Source: Knufia peltigerae
Taxonomy: Eukaryota; Ascomycota; Eurotiomycetes; Chaetothyriales; Trichomeriaceae
Direction: 5' to 3'
DNA: 64,000 nt
Assembly: GCA_030247855.1 (NCBI GenBank)
Contig: JAPDRN010000039.1
Coordinates: 186,001-250,000, forward strand
Part shown: positions 54,166-64,000 of the stretch, in pieces
Layout: every line of letters starts with the position of its first letter
Numbering within the stretch: position 1 is the first letter of the stretch
The notes under the pieces: model-generated
Database searches by the model: none
What the model saw: only the letters and a program-made list of their open reading frames with translations
What the model was told of the DNA's origin: nothing
Position numbers and translations under genes: made by a program

Positions 54166-56398
54166 TTATATCACATTGATAGTATAGGTGTAATCGCTCG
54201 CGAACCAATACCCGTTCGTATGGTCCAACCTCTCTTCGTAATTGTTCATCTCGGCCTCTCCCTTCATCACACTCCTGAACCGGTCCCAATTGATCTGGTC
54301 GTACCTCGACACGTCAAACGCACCTATCCGTCTGAACTCGCCCCTCTTCATCGTGGCACAGAGCAACAAACCTTCGACGCGGTCGACCACGTCGATCACC
54401 GGCAACAGATAAACCTCGAGCATCTCGGTCAGCATGCCCGACGCCTCGGACAGTTTCGGCAGGCGGTCATCGAAACTCGCCGACTCGAGCTCGACCTGGG
54501 CCTTGGTGCACTGGATCACGCAAGGAGTCTGGCCCCAGTAGTCGTGCGTGCGCCTCAACAGGCCCCGCGCCATGAAGCCTCGCACCTTCATCCTCCCGCC
54601 CTCGACCAGGCCAAAGTTGTCCGCCTTGTACCGCATGTCCAGGTCGATCACCTCGACGCACGTGTCCCGAGAGTTCTGCGCGGGTTCGGGGTACTTGACC
54701 TCGCCGTCGATCGAGGCCCACGCCCACGTCGGCGCCCTGTACTTGGCCGGCCGGCGACCGTGCTCGACCCGCCACAGGAGCGCGTGGGGCAAGTGCGACT
54801 TCCACATCCCGGCCAGGTAGTCCTCTTCCCGCAGCCGGTTGCGGGCCATGTACTGTTTCGCCAGCCCGCCGATGGCGAGCAGTTTGTCCGTGCTGTACGT
54901 CATCCGCTTGGGACTGTACATCTTGACCAGGTGGTGCCAGTTGCCGTGCCGCTGGTGGTGGATGCGCTTGTTGAAGAACTCGACGTTCTCACGGCTGCTC
55001 GGCGGGCCCGAGTTGGCCGGCAGCCCCTTGGGGAACACCTCGCTGCAGCACATCTGTTGGCACTCCCAGAGCAGCTCGTTCCTCGTGAAGTGCAGCGTGC
55101 GCTTGGCCAGGCACCGCTCCTGGAAAGCCCAGGCGCGCTTGTTCAGCGGACTCGAGTCGACCAGGTCGTGCCACAGCGTGGACCGGAGGATCTTGTACAT
55201 GCCGTCGTCGACGCCCATGCCCTTGACCTCGACGACGCACGGGTGCAGCGCGGTCACGTTGCGCGTGTAGATCAGTCCGCTGGCGTCGTCGCGCGAACTC
55301 GTCGCGGCGATGTTGAGCGACGCCTCGCTGTACACCTTGTGCATCTGGCTGATATCCTTGAGCACCGCGGCCTCGTTGTCGTGCATGATGCACAGCGCGT
55401 CGATCCAGAGGTACCGGAACCCGAGCCGCTCCGTCGTCACGGCCGCCTCGGCGAACGTCTTGGGTAGGCTGGACACGCTGACGCCCTGGCGCAGTGCCGA
55501 GAGCGTGCCCTTGTGCAGACGGATCGGCTTGGACGAGCCCCAGCAGTGACTGAGCGTGACGTACTCGCTCAACGGGTCCAGAAACATGCCGTCGACGAGT
55601 TTGACTCCCGGGGCGCCCTTGGCTCCTCGGACAGTGACGTCGAGTAGGTGTGTTGGTTTCCATGCGGCGTTGATCTCCGACACGGAACATCTCATGTGGT
55701 TGAACATGCAGTCCTGGATCCATTGCCGGGCTAAATCGAAACTCTCGCTGGATGCTGTACTTATGCTTCGCGCATCGATGGTGCGCACGCCTGGTTCGAC
55801 GGCATCTGCGGATGAACAAAGTCTCGTGTCAGTGACTTGTACGTACTCCCAGCCAGAAGAGGTAGGGTTCCTTCATCCTGGGGCACTTACATTTCGGATT
55901 CATTAATATTAACTCGACAACCAACACCGCCTCTCCCTTATCGACGGGATTGTCTCCTCCGCCCACCAGCGTCGAGCGCAGACTCAAACTCGCATTGCTT
56001 CCGTTTGAACTCTCTCGATCCACCCCTCCAGGCCTCACATACCGAAATTTAAGGCGTGCTTGGTCTCGTGCGATCGGGCTGATCCATGCAAATCCTATAC
56101 TCTCTTGACTCGAGCCTCGTCTGAAATTTCGATACGCTTCGGGGTCGATGCTCATGAACACAGTCAGGCATAAATGGCACTTTGACGCTCGTGCCGCCAG
56201 AGCCTCGAGATCGTGGTGCGCAACCTCGCCCGAGTCACTTCGCATCGTATCATTTCTGAAGATTGACTGGCATGCCATGCATAACGTGCTCGGCGTCAGC
56301 TCCTCTGTTGTTTGTGATGTCGATGTCGTCGCGGCCGCCATCCCTGCTGCTGCTGTTGCTGTTGTCATCGTCGTTGTCGTAGTTGCCGTCGCACTCAT
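54166..56398 (-). CDS. HET-domain protein (heterokaryon incompatibility type)
   Basis: Family linked to allorecognition and programmed cell death in filamentous fungi. Exons 55891-56398 and 54166-55805 give 715 residues. The start at MSATATTTTT is the first ATG; a poly-Thr/Ala leader follows. The N-terminal CMACQSIF and KCHLCLTVF pairs (about 37-95) are common in HET proteins. The HET domain at about 250-440 has YVTLSHCWGSSKPIRL, FRYLWIDALCIMHDNEAAVLKDISQMHKVYSEASLNIAA and NKRAWAFQERCLAKRTLHFTRNELLWEC, all three signature blocks. There is no NACHT, WD40 or ankyrin tail. The intron (GTAAGT..CCGCAG) restores NPKYAVEPG. A 415-codon frame on the opposite strand is a shadow due to GC-rich codons. 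Confidence 0.94.
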
Positions 56399-58029
56399 CT
56401 CTGCGCCACGCACTACCTTATTTCCCCTGTCCACTTCGGGACGAGTCGTCGATGTCGTCCTTTTTTTTCGTAATCCAACCGACCGACCAGATACGGGTTA
56501 GATCAATGAACTGCCCCCAGGAACCAGTTACGGGTGTATGTCTTTTGGTGTCTGTCACACGAAGATCTCCGTAATGCTAGTTGTCGGTAAATAATAAATT
56601 AAAAAAACCCCCTCCTCGTTGCGATCTCCACCATTACTTCGGTAGAAGCTTATCGTCCTTACTCGGTAAATGTGTCGTTTTCTTCCCACTTTCGTCTGGA
56701 GACAGATGCGATGATAATTACCCGGTTTCCTTGTTCCCTATGAAGAAGGCATGCAGTTTATAGAAATACAACAATTGAATTTTTGTGTTTGTGCTGTGTT
56801 CGTCATTTGTGATAACTCGTAGTTGGTCCGTCCACTTGTCACTTGTTTACCGAAGTTCCACGTTTGGCAAGTCCCAAGAGAATACGGAGTAAGAGAAAAG
56901 GCGAAGAAGAAAACATAAACTCGGACCAACAGAGACAGTCGAAAAAGTTTCCACGATAGTTGACGTCAATTCGTCGATTTCGAGATCAAGATTACGAGTC
57001 TCACTCAAACACACAAACACACTCTTGTTTTTCTCTCCTCTTCATCCTCTGTAATTTTAGGGGGGGCCAGGCGGGAGGCAAAGCAAAAGCAAAGCATAAC
57101 CGTACGGAGTGACTCGTACTCCATACAAGTAAAAGTGGCCGCGGGCGCCGCGTGGGTTTCTCCTGAGATCTTCAATTCACCACACGATCTAATTTCCGAA
57201 CCGCGCGGGCGAGACGAGAACGACCACGACTGGACCAACGCACACGGCCCTTCGCCACGCGAATCACACTGAGACCAGTCAATTAGAGATCGCGCCTCGT
57301 TGATTTTTGATTTCGAAGGAGGGACCGGGGGAGCTGGTGGTGGTGGTGGTGATGGTGATGATGTTAGCGAATTTTGCGACCCTTTTTTAAACACCCGTAG
57401 TCCGTAGGCCAGGCCAGGCCAGGCGACAACAGGCACGAGTTTGAAACCGCGTCCGGAGTTCCAATTTGATACGCGCCAGCCCGCTCGTCAAATCATGAAT
57501 CTCTGCTGCGGAGAGTACAGTATGTAGGTACAAAGGATTTTGACATACGCCGTACTCTGCTCGTGCCTCAGCAAGTCCAGCACACCAGCCCAGTGGCACT
57601 GACTCGGAATAATGACAACACCGGTAGAATCTTCTTGTCTCGTTGACAAAATACTCCATCAATCAGTCAAGACACCTCTGCAAACATCTGATCAGCAGTT
57701 TCAGAGCAAAAGGTGGCTTGCCAGAGGCCAAAAGGCCAAGACCCTAATCTTAAAAATATGGAATGTCGAATAAGGCTGTGATGATCGTGTTCGACCCCCT
57801 GATCGAATCGAGGCTCTCACATCCCTTGTATCCGATCCTCCGTACTGATAAACTACTGATAAAGCACATACTGTATCGGTACCCCGTAGAGGAAGGAATA
57901 GATCATGCCACAAGGAGTAAGCATATTATTATGTACGTGGCTATGCTCTTCTACCCAAGCTACCTGGAATCAAGATATTGAAATCATCAAGTCGTCCGTG
58001 GACGAAACTAGCTCATAGGCTCATCTTCA
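56399..58029. repeat. Long intergenic region with GGT microsatellite
   Basis: 1631 bases between co-oriented genes, including the HET promoter. A (TGG)n/(TGA)n tract lies at 57335-57362 and one TACGGAGTA copy at 56883-56891. Short frames only; no gene was recognised. Confidence 0.5.
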
Positions 58030-59819
58030 TTATCTTAACTTGGTCATCTTGAGAATATCGTGCCGATGGAAAAACTCCCGATTCTTCTTGCCAAAGACAT
58101 ACATTGGCACACTGAGCAAACATAGCGCCACTTCGATGCTGGCGAAAATAATAAATAAATTGTTGATCCGGATCGCAAAAACCCAGTTGTATGCATTGTA
58201 AGCCAGGACAAAAGAGAAGATGTTTTTGAAAATGAGCAGATTCGTGAATGCTTCGACGGCAAGCTCCCGATGCGCATCGAGAAGATACTGCGCCGAGGCA
58301 ATTGCACCCATCACCATGCTGATGATGATAAAAGCGAGGAAAACCTCGGGCACAATCCAGCCATATCTTTTCACGTCGTTCGCCGTGATCCCAAACCCAT
58401 AGAGTCCTATGGCAGAGAACACCAACGTAGGAATGACCAGCAGGATGCGGAACTCGGGTTCATACTTTCCCTTGTTCAGACGGATCATGAACCTCGTGAC
58501 AAGTTCGCTATACAACCCTGCAAGCAGCAGGCCGAGCATGCTCCCGATAAATGCGCTCGTGTACATCTTGCCGGCGCGTTCTTCGTTGAAGAAGAGCGGT
58601 GGACCCAAAAAGATGAGTGACAAGATGACTCCCACCATGACTGTCCATCCAATGATGACGCCTTGAATGAAGCATGCCCACGCGACCGCTGGGTGAAGAA
58701 ATAGCGGAAACGGCCTAAGCAGGAGTCGGAAGAACGATTCGTTGGTTTTGCGCCCGTTGAACGGCATGAGCGTCTGGACGTAGGACACTTTTCTGCCAGG
58801 GGTTTCTGTTACCGTCATTGAGTGCAGAGTCTTCTCTTCGTTTTCTGGCGTGGCGCCATTCTGCGGATGTGTAAGAGACTCCCTTGACGAGTCCTCAGCC
58901 AGAATGTCGAGGTCGAGCGCATGTGCTCGTCGATATGCCGTCTCAGGCACAAAGAAAAATATCAGCAAGAGACCGGGGGCCATGAAGATAGCCAGTAAGT
59001 AAAACTATGAGCACTCATGTCAGCTTGCACACCAAACACAAACAAGGCCATGTAAAACAGATACAGAAACGTTGTAGATGAAGACATACACTCCACTCCC
59101 AGCCGATATGTGCCGAGATCATACCAACAAAGACCGGCGTCAAGAACGCTCCTCCAAAGAGACAGGTGTTTGTAATGGCCATGCGCACACCGCGCTCGTG
59201 AACGAAATAGAGATCGCCGACGCAAGCATTGACAAGTGCTTCAAAGGGTGCCAATGCAACTCCTTGAAAAACACGACTCCACAGCAGGCTCGCATAGTTA
59301 TGGTTTGTGTGTGTAGAACCACCCCACGCAGAAGTCGCAATCATCAGGAGAGCCCCCAGTAAGAAGAGATGTCTCTTCCCCCATACTCTGGCCGATGCGA
59401 CAAACAACCATCCAGCGACACCAACCCCGACCAGATGGTACGCTGTGAGCAAGGCAGCATCTTGAAAAGTCCTCTTGAATATGAGGGCGATCGTCACCGA
59501 GTCTGCGGCGAGCAATGGGGAGGCAGTCGTCGCAAGGCACGATACGAAACAGAGGATCCCAAGGATGCAGTCGCGCTGCCAAAGAGGCCAATTCTAGGGT
59601 CATTAGTCCTGCGCAGCCAGCGTGTTAAGACGGAGTGAGACTCACTAATGGGTCGTTTGGGTCATTTGACGGCTGAGGTACCAAGATGATGCGACCTGTT
59701 TTGTCTCTCTTCAAATGTCGAGCAGTCTCCAATAGGTCGGCATGTCGTTGCTCTGACTCGTAGACGTAGACTGTGCCGGGGACGTGTTCGACCCCGGGTT
59801 CCAGGATCCCCAGAGCCAT
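58030..59819 (-). CDS. MFS transporter, DHA1-like
   Basis: Membrane transporter of 550 residues. Exons 59646-59819, 59090-59593 and 58030-59004 total 1653 nt. The N-terminus LVPQPSNDPNDPLNWPLWQRD, assembled across intron 1, is a hallmark of fungal DHA1 (HOL1-like) proteins. Twelve hydrophobic segments follow; the loop 2-3 motif is ASARVWGKRHLFLLG, and RVFQGVALAPFEALVNACVGDLYFVHERGVRMAI matches segments 4-5. A long central loop (about 260-320) carries EDSSRESLTHPQNGATPENEE. Segments 7-12 include WIVPEVFLAFIIISMVMGAIASAQYLLDAHRELAVEAFTNLLIFKN, typical of this subgroup. The start at 59819 gives MALGILEPGVEHVPGTVYV. The substrate is unknown. Confidence 0.9.
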
Positions 59820-60531
59820 GCTTAGCTAAGGCGGTGGATTCGTCAAGTCGAATAGCGAGACTACTCGGGAGTTGTAACCATCATCGTGCAAAGGGGTCCA
59901 ACAATCTGCTGAAGCATAAGAAAGCCGAACAAATCAATTGCACAAACAAAGACAAGAGGTAGAAAACGACTTTGGCTTTGGTGCTGGCGCAAGCCACCAA
60001 CAGGAATGGGTCATGATCTTCGAGTGTCATTGACTTCCGCTTGGATTTCCCGCTGGGGTCACATTTGGTGTCACGTGTGGCATCTCACTTTCAATGTCAG
60101 CCTGATTAGCACAGGGAAACAGCAGAAAAGGACAATACATCGACGAGAGAAATCGAGATAATGGTAACGCGAGTGTCATTTGGGACCTTCCACGCTTGCT
60201 AAGCCACTCATCAGTCCGCCAGAGCTAAGGCTATGTGGTATCGTAGGGGACGAAAAAACAATAAACAACGATTTCTTTCGACATAGAGGGGAATGGTAGT
60301 GTTGGGGGAAATTTGACCCTGGTCTTCAGGGATTGCTTGCTTTGCCTGTATCTGGCCTTGGAACAAATCACTTCACACGCCATCCAGTGCTAAACCCGAG
60401 AAATCCTGCTCACAAGCCTGCAGTGCAAGTCCTGCCATTTCAGTAACAACCCTGCCGAAAAATATCACGAATCATTAGGCGAGAGTCGACAGATGTCGAG
60501 GGGAATGCACCGTTCCTCTCGTATTGTCAAT
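59820..60531. other. Intergenic region between MFS and 14-3-3 genes
   Basis: 712 bases between co-oriented genes: MFS promoter and 14-3-3 3' UTR. No gene was recognised. Confidence 0.4.
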
Positions 60532-61676
60532 CTAAGAAGCAGGGGCAGCCTCTGTCTTCTCAGCACCTTCAGCTGGTGGAGCAGCTTCCGCAGGCTTCTC
60601 TTCTTTGGACGCCTCACCCGCTGGGCCGGCCTCGCCTTCACCACCGTCAGATGATGTCCACAATGTCAGGTTGTCTCGGAGCAATTGCATGATGAGGGTG
60701 CTGTCGCGGTACGACTCCTCAGAGAGCGAGTCAAGCTCGGCAATGGCATCGTCGAAAGCTTGTTTGGCGAGATGGCAAGCGCGGTCAGGAGAATTCAAAA
60801 TCTCATAGTAGAAGACACTGAAGTTGAGCGCGAGGCCAAGACGGATGGGATGTGTTGGAGTGAGCTCAGTTTGTGCGACATCGGTGGCATTCTAGTTACA
60901 AGGTTAGATGGGGTTTTGTCCTTGCGCGGAGCACGACAAGCATACCTTGTAAGCCTCGTGGGCGGCAGTGGCAGCAACCTTGCGTTTTTCACCAGAGGCG
61001 AACTCAGCGAGGTATCGATGATAGTCTCCCTTCCTGTTGTCGTCCGTTAGACATATTCCAATGGCGTTTCTGTCAAAAACCTACATCTTGTGGTAGAAGA
61101 CCTTGGACTCTCCAGATTCGGCCTTTGGAATGAGAGCCTTGTCCAGAACATCGAGGACATCTTGGCAGACTTTCTCGAGTTCGGTCTCGATCTTTTGACG
61201 ATACTCACGGATGATACCGACGTGCTTCTCTGAGCCCTTGGATTCCTCCTTCTGTTCGATGGAGGAGATGATGCGCCAGGAAGCACGTCGGGTTCCGACC
61301 ACGTTCTTGTAGGCAACGGAAAGGAGATTTCGTTCGTCAACAGAGAGCTCGCCGCCCATCTAAGTCATGTCAGATATGGGAAACCTTGATGCAATTCTCC
61401 ATGTAAACCCACGTTTGCAACCTCTTTCATGTACGAAACCATCTCATCGTAGCGTTCGGCCTGCTCGCAGAGCCGCGCGAGAAATGTTTTACTGATGTAT
61501 TGTTAGAAAGGATGTGAGGGCGGGTTGGAGGAATTCTCATATACCTTTCACGCTATAAATCGCAACCAAGTCAGCATGGTGTCTTATCAATGAGGAATTT
61601 AATAGTAAGGTTGGACGAAAGCAGCTGAGGCTCCAGCTCGGAGGTAGCAGGCAGAGATACTCACATCAGTGGCCAT
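60532..61676 (-). CDS. BMH1: 14-3-3 protein
   Basis: Dimeric phosphoserine/phosphothreonine-binding adaptor. Six exons: 61665-61676, 61545-61552 (8 nt), 61413-61491, 61085-61359, 60946-61033 and 60532-60891, 822 nt or 273 residues. Splicing gives MATDRESKTFLARLCEQAERYDEMVSYMKEVAN, MGGELSVDERNLLSVAYKNVVGTRRASWRIISSIEQKEESKG (signature 1), YHRYLAEFASGEKRKVAA and IRLGLALNFSVFYYEILNSPDRACHLAKQAFDDAIAELDSLSEESYRDSTLIMQLLRDNLTLWTSS (signature 2). Phosphopeptide-binding Lys, Arg and Tyr positions are kept. The acidic/Ala tail ends EKTEAAPAS. The 8-nt second exon is needed to keep the RES residues and the frame. Confidence 0.97.
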
Positions 61677-62671
61677 TGTGCAGGTGACGGAATCGTTGAG
61701 CAAGGAATGAGAGATGGGATGAAGACGAGAATTGAGATAGGATTGGTGTTGGAATGGTTTGTGGGATGGAAATTGAAGGAGGAGTTGACTTTGTCTGGTG
61801 ATGGAAATGGAAATGGATGCAGTTGGAACTGTAAGTGAGTGAGTGATTGAGTGCACGATTGAATGGGGCTTAGAGGGAAGCGCAGCTGCTTGCAAGTAGA
61901 ATCCAGACTAGCCCAGATTCAAGTGCCTCACTTTGGCTCTCTCTCTCTCACACACACACAAACACCCTATTGTACAATCTATTTCTCTGACTTGTCAAGC
62001 CTAACAATCCTCCACACGTTGGCCCTTCTGCCACTCTGACCCAACGTCCTGTACCACTCAAAGATTGCAGTTGTTGTACTTTGGCCTGACGTTTCACGAC
62101 CGTACCAATGCGGCGCCTAGAAGGGCCCTGAGTGGTAAGTGGCATTATGACCCTAAATTTTTGACTATCTGGTCCAGTGGATGCCTCATCAGTTTCAGAC
62201 TCCCTTGCTCCAAGTCCATTCCTCTTCGACCGCCCAAGCAAACCATGCCTGAATGCCTACCCAAGGTACAGCGAGCAAGGACTTCCAATCAGAGCCGGAA
62301 CCTCGCACAACAAGGTACACAGCCACGTACACTCTTTACCCGGAGTTGCCATTGACTACCACTTTTATTCCCTTTGCGGTAATCAACACTCGCCTGTGGC
62401 ACGTTGGCATTGCTGACTTTCACGTGCCACCTAAAGAGAAGCCACGTATCCCGGTGACGTTTTATTTCGCAAGGCCCAATTGAGCCTCCGCAACTGGTTG
62501 ACGCCTTTTCCGTCGCTACTAGACAAGGCTCGGAATCACCTCAAGAGCATCGTTCTGTACTACAGATAGGTAAACAAACACAGTTTTTCATATTTTCCAC
62601 TATGGCTTCTCCCTCTAGATATAATTCTAGCTTCGAATTTCATGGATTCAGCCATCCACTCGGCCTACAAT
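61677..62671. promoter_or_regulatory. Promoter region of 14-3-3
   Basis: 995 bases between co-oriented genes. A (CT)n(CA)n microsatellite lies at about 61938-61963. The region is otherwise unremarkable, with no recognisable gene. Confidence 0.45.
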
Positions 62672-63783
62672 TTACTCCGTCCAAAGCTTGCTGGTGGTCT
62701 GAAACTTGTAAGCGGACTCGCCGAATGGCCAACCTACAAGATCAATGTTGAACTGAGTGCTTGTTGCAATTTGTTCCTCCCGCGACTTGAGCTCATCAAC
62801 GTCCCAGTTTGACCACAAAAACTTGCCCTTCAAGAAACGTGCTTCTGGACTCGCCAGCCAAACGTGAAAGCTGGCTGGTAAAGCCACTAGACTAGTGTCA
62901 GTCTTGTCATATGTAAGATGCAGATTGTCAGTTGACTCGCCTTGATCTTCGATTCCAGTGGCTTGAACGCCTCCGGCAGATTTATTCATGTCGGTATCTA
63001 CGACGCCCGGCTGAACATGAAAAACGCTCATTTCCGGATTTGCAAAGGCCACTGTATCCCAGAGTCGATATTGAGCCAGCTTTGCAACGCTATACGCAGC
63101 AAACTTGGGGACGAAGTTCACATGTGCTGCAGATGAGTTGACCTCAATTGCTACTGCATCTTTAGATGCATGGCGAAGGAAAGCCTGCGCAACGAACAAT
63201 GACCCCCGAAGGTTAAGTTGGATGCTCTCTAAGAATGCGCCAGCCTCGACTGCGTCAGTACCATCAAGAGGACCAACGTTTGCCGCGCCATGGACCAGAA
63301 CATTCAATTCTCCTTCTCCGATAAAGCTCTTGAATGCAGCGTCAACTTCACTCTTGCTGGTGACATCGGTAGGGGCGATGAACACCTCAACGCCCGAGAA
63401 CCGATCCTCGATATCGGCCTTGGTCTCGAGAAGGGGTTGCTTTCTTCTACCAAGGATGGCGATTCTCGGCGCCCCGGCTGCCGCAAAGTAACGAGCAGTC
63501 TCGGCACCAATGCTACAAAGGTGTCAGTAATTATAAACATCCGTCTGGCCGACACGCAAGAGCAAAAAGAGGGAGTCGTCCGCCTTGAATAGGGTCCTGG
63601 CACGTCTGACAGCAACACCAATAGCCAGTCATCTGTGGTGGAGGTTGACTAAACTTACCCAGTGCCGCCCCCTGTGATTAACACGGTCTTTCCTTTAGCT
63701 GAAAGCTCCGGGCGTGTAGGAGACAAAGACGGGTATGTGTCCGAGTGCCACTTTGAAGTTGGAGATGGGAAAGGAGCAGCCAT
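62672..63783 (-). CDS. Short-chain dehydrogenase/reductase
   Basis: NAD(P)-dependent oxidoreductase. Exons 63659-63783 and 62672-63512 give 321 residues. The cofactor loop TGGGTGIG is joined across the intron (GTAAGT..TGTAG), followed by AAAGAPRIAILGRRKQPL, whose Arg-Arg pair would suit NADPH. DVTS, then VLVHGAANVGPLDGT (NAG replaced by GAA) and NLRGSLFVAQAF follow. Catalytic residues are Ser in EVNSSAAHV and Tyr/Lys in AAYSVAKLAQYRL. The C-terminal LPASFHVWLASPEARFLKGKFLWSNWDVDEL is typical of a fungal SDR subgroup. A 45-base in-frame segment (about 62892-62936) has GT..CTAG ends and could be an intron; removal would give 306 residues. The substrate is unknown. Confidence 0.9.
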
Positions 63784-64000
63784 TGTGAGTGTTAGAAGTC
63801 TTGCTGTATTGGATGATATTGATTCCGAGTGGAAAAAGCCATGTTTTCGAGTGGCCAGCGGTCGGTTTTATACATGCATGAGTTCTCGACATGGGCACCT
63901 CCCCTGCTGCGGTAGAAGAGTGCAAATTGCCATTTCGATGTTTGTTGCGTCGCACACCGATCGACGGGTTTTGCATCAAGGTATGTGACAATGATGCTGA
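63784..64000. promoter_or_regulatory. SDR promoter at the window edge
   Basis: 217 bases upstream of the SDR start; TTTTATACATG (63867-63877) may hold a weak TATA element. The region runs off the window. Confidence 0.35.

Noticed and set aside
54220..55467. 415-codon plus-strand frame opposite the HET gene
   Set aside because: Lies antisense to the HET signature blocks; rich in Arg/Pro/Leu/Val as expected from a GC-rich shadow.
1..64000. CRISPR arrays, rRNA, prophage or bacterial operon features
   Set aside because: The window is eukaryotic with spliced genes throughout; no regularly spaced identical repeats were found.

Overview
This window is nuclear chromosomal DNA of a filamentous ascomycete (Pezizomycotina, most like Eurotiomycetes; the order cannot be fixed by reading alone). 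The reasons are dense genes with short introns (about 45-80 nt, GT..AG with CTNAC branch points), intron-containing single-copy housekeeping genes, and families typical of these fungi (HET domain, CFEM domain, Zn2Cys6 regulators, DOMON-cytochrome b561, fungal sugar transporters). No virus, plasmid, CRISPR array, rRNA or convincing tRNA was seen. Exon structures were worked out by eye. For nearly all spliced genes the summed exon lengths are a multiple of three and restore family motifs across each junction.

Layout. 1-8 kb: 5' part of arp8 (INO80 complex), ARL1 GTPase, an alpha/beta hydrolase with an Asp nucleophile, an M3 oligopeptidase, and a DUF7726-like gene broken into several frames. 8-17 kb: an accessory-looking group with a Zn2Cys6 regulator, a DHA1 drug:H+ antiporter, a divergent nitroreductase and an 11-exon sugar transporter. 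17-23 kb: a DOMON/b561 membrane protein and prephenate dehydrogenase (TYR1). 23-29 kb: a translation and RNA block (RPS14, AAR2, RPS16, mitochondrial uL13m) and peroxisomal uricase. 29-37 kb: Rictor (TORC2) and a double-RING LON-domain protein. 37-44 kb: a thioredoxin-like protein, a cupin, a long SR-repeat disordered protein and a short-chain dehydrogenase (SDR). 44-50 kb: a degenerate transposase fragment, a hydrolase with a Cys nucleophile and a second Zn2Cys6 regulator. 50-60 kb: ILM1-like, CFEM/GPI protein, a HET-domain protein and an MFS transporter, separated by two long gene-free stretches. 60-64 kb: a 14-3-3 protein and a second SDR.

How genes may work together. Most neighbours are unrelated housekeeping genes. 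The best functional grouping is regulator, drug antiporter and nitroreductase at 8.2-13.6 kb: the last two share a roughly 600-bp divergent promoter and could form a small detoxification unit (inference). RPS16 and the mitochondrial uL13 gene share a 347-bp divergent promoter that holds a perfect 11-bp inverted repeat around a TATA-like core.

The most interesting observations are the DUF7726-like gene whose homology passes through all three frames at homopolymer runs, the consecutive 16-nt and 10-nt microexons plus two GC-AG introns in the sugar transporter, an 8-nt microexon in 14-3-3, the promoter inverted repeat, a recurring TACGGAGTA palindrome confined to non-coding DNA, and a probable piggyBac-type transposase relic. 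I did not find a convincing wholly new multi-gene system.
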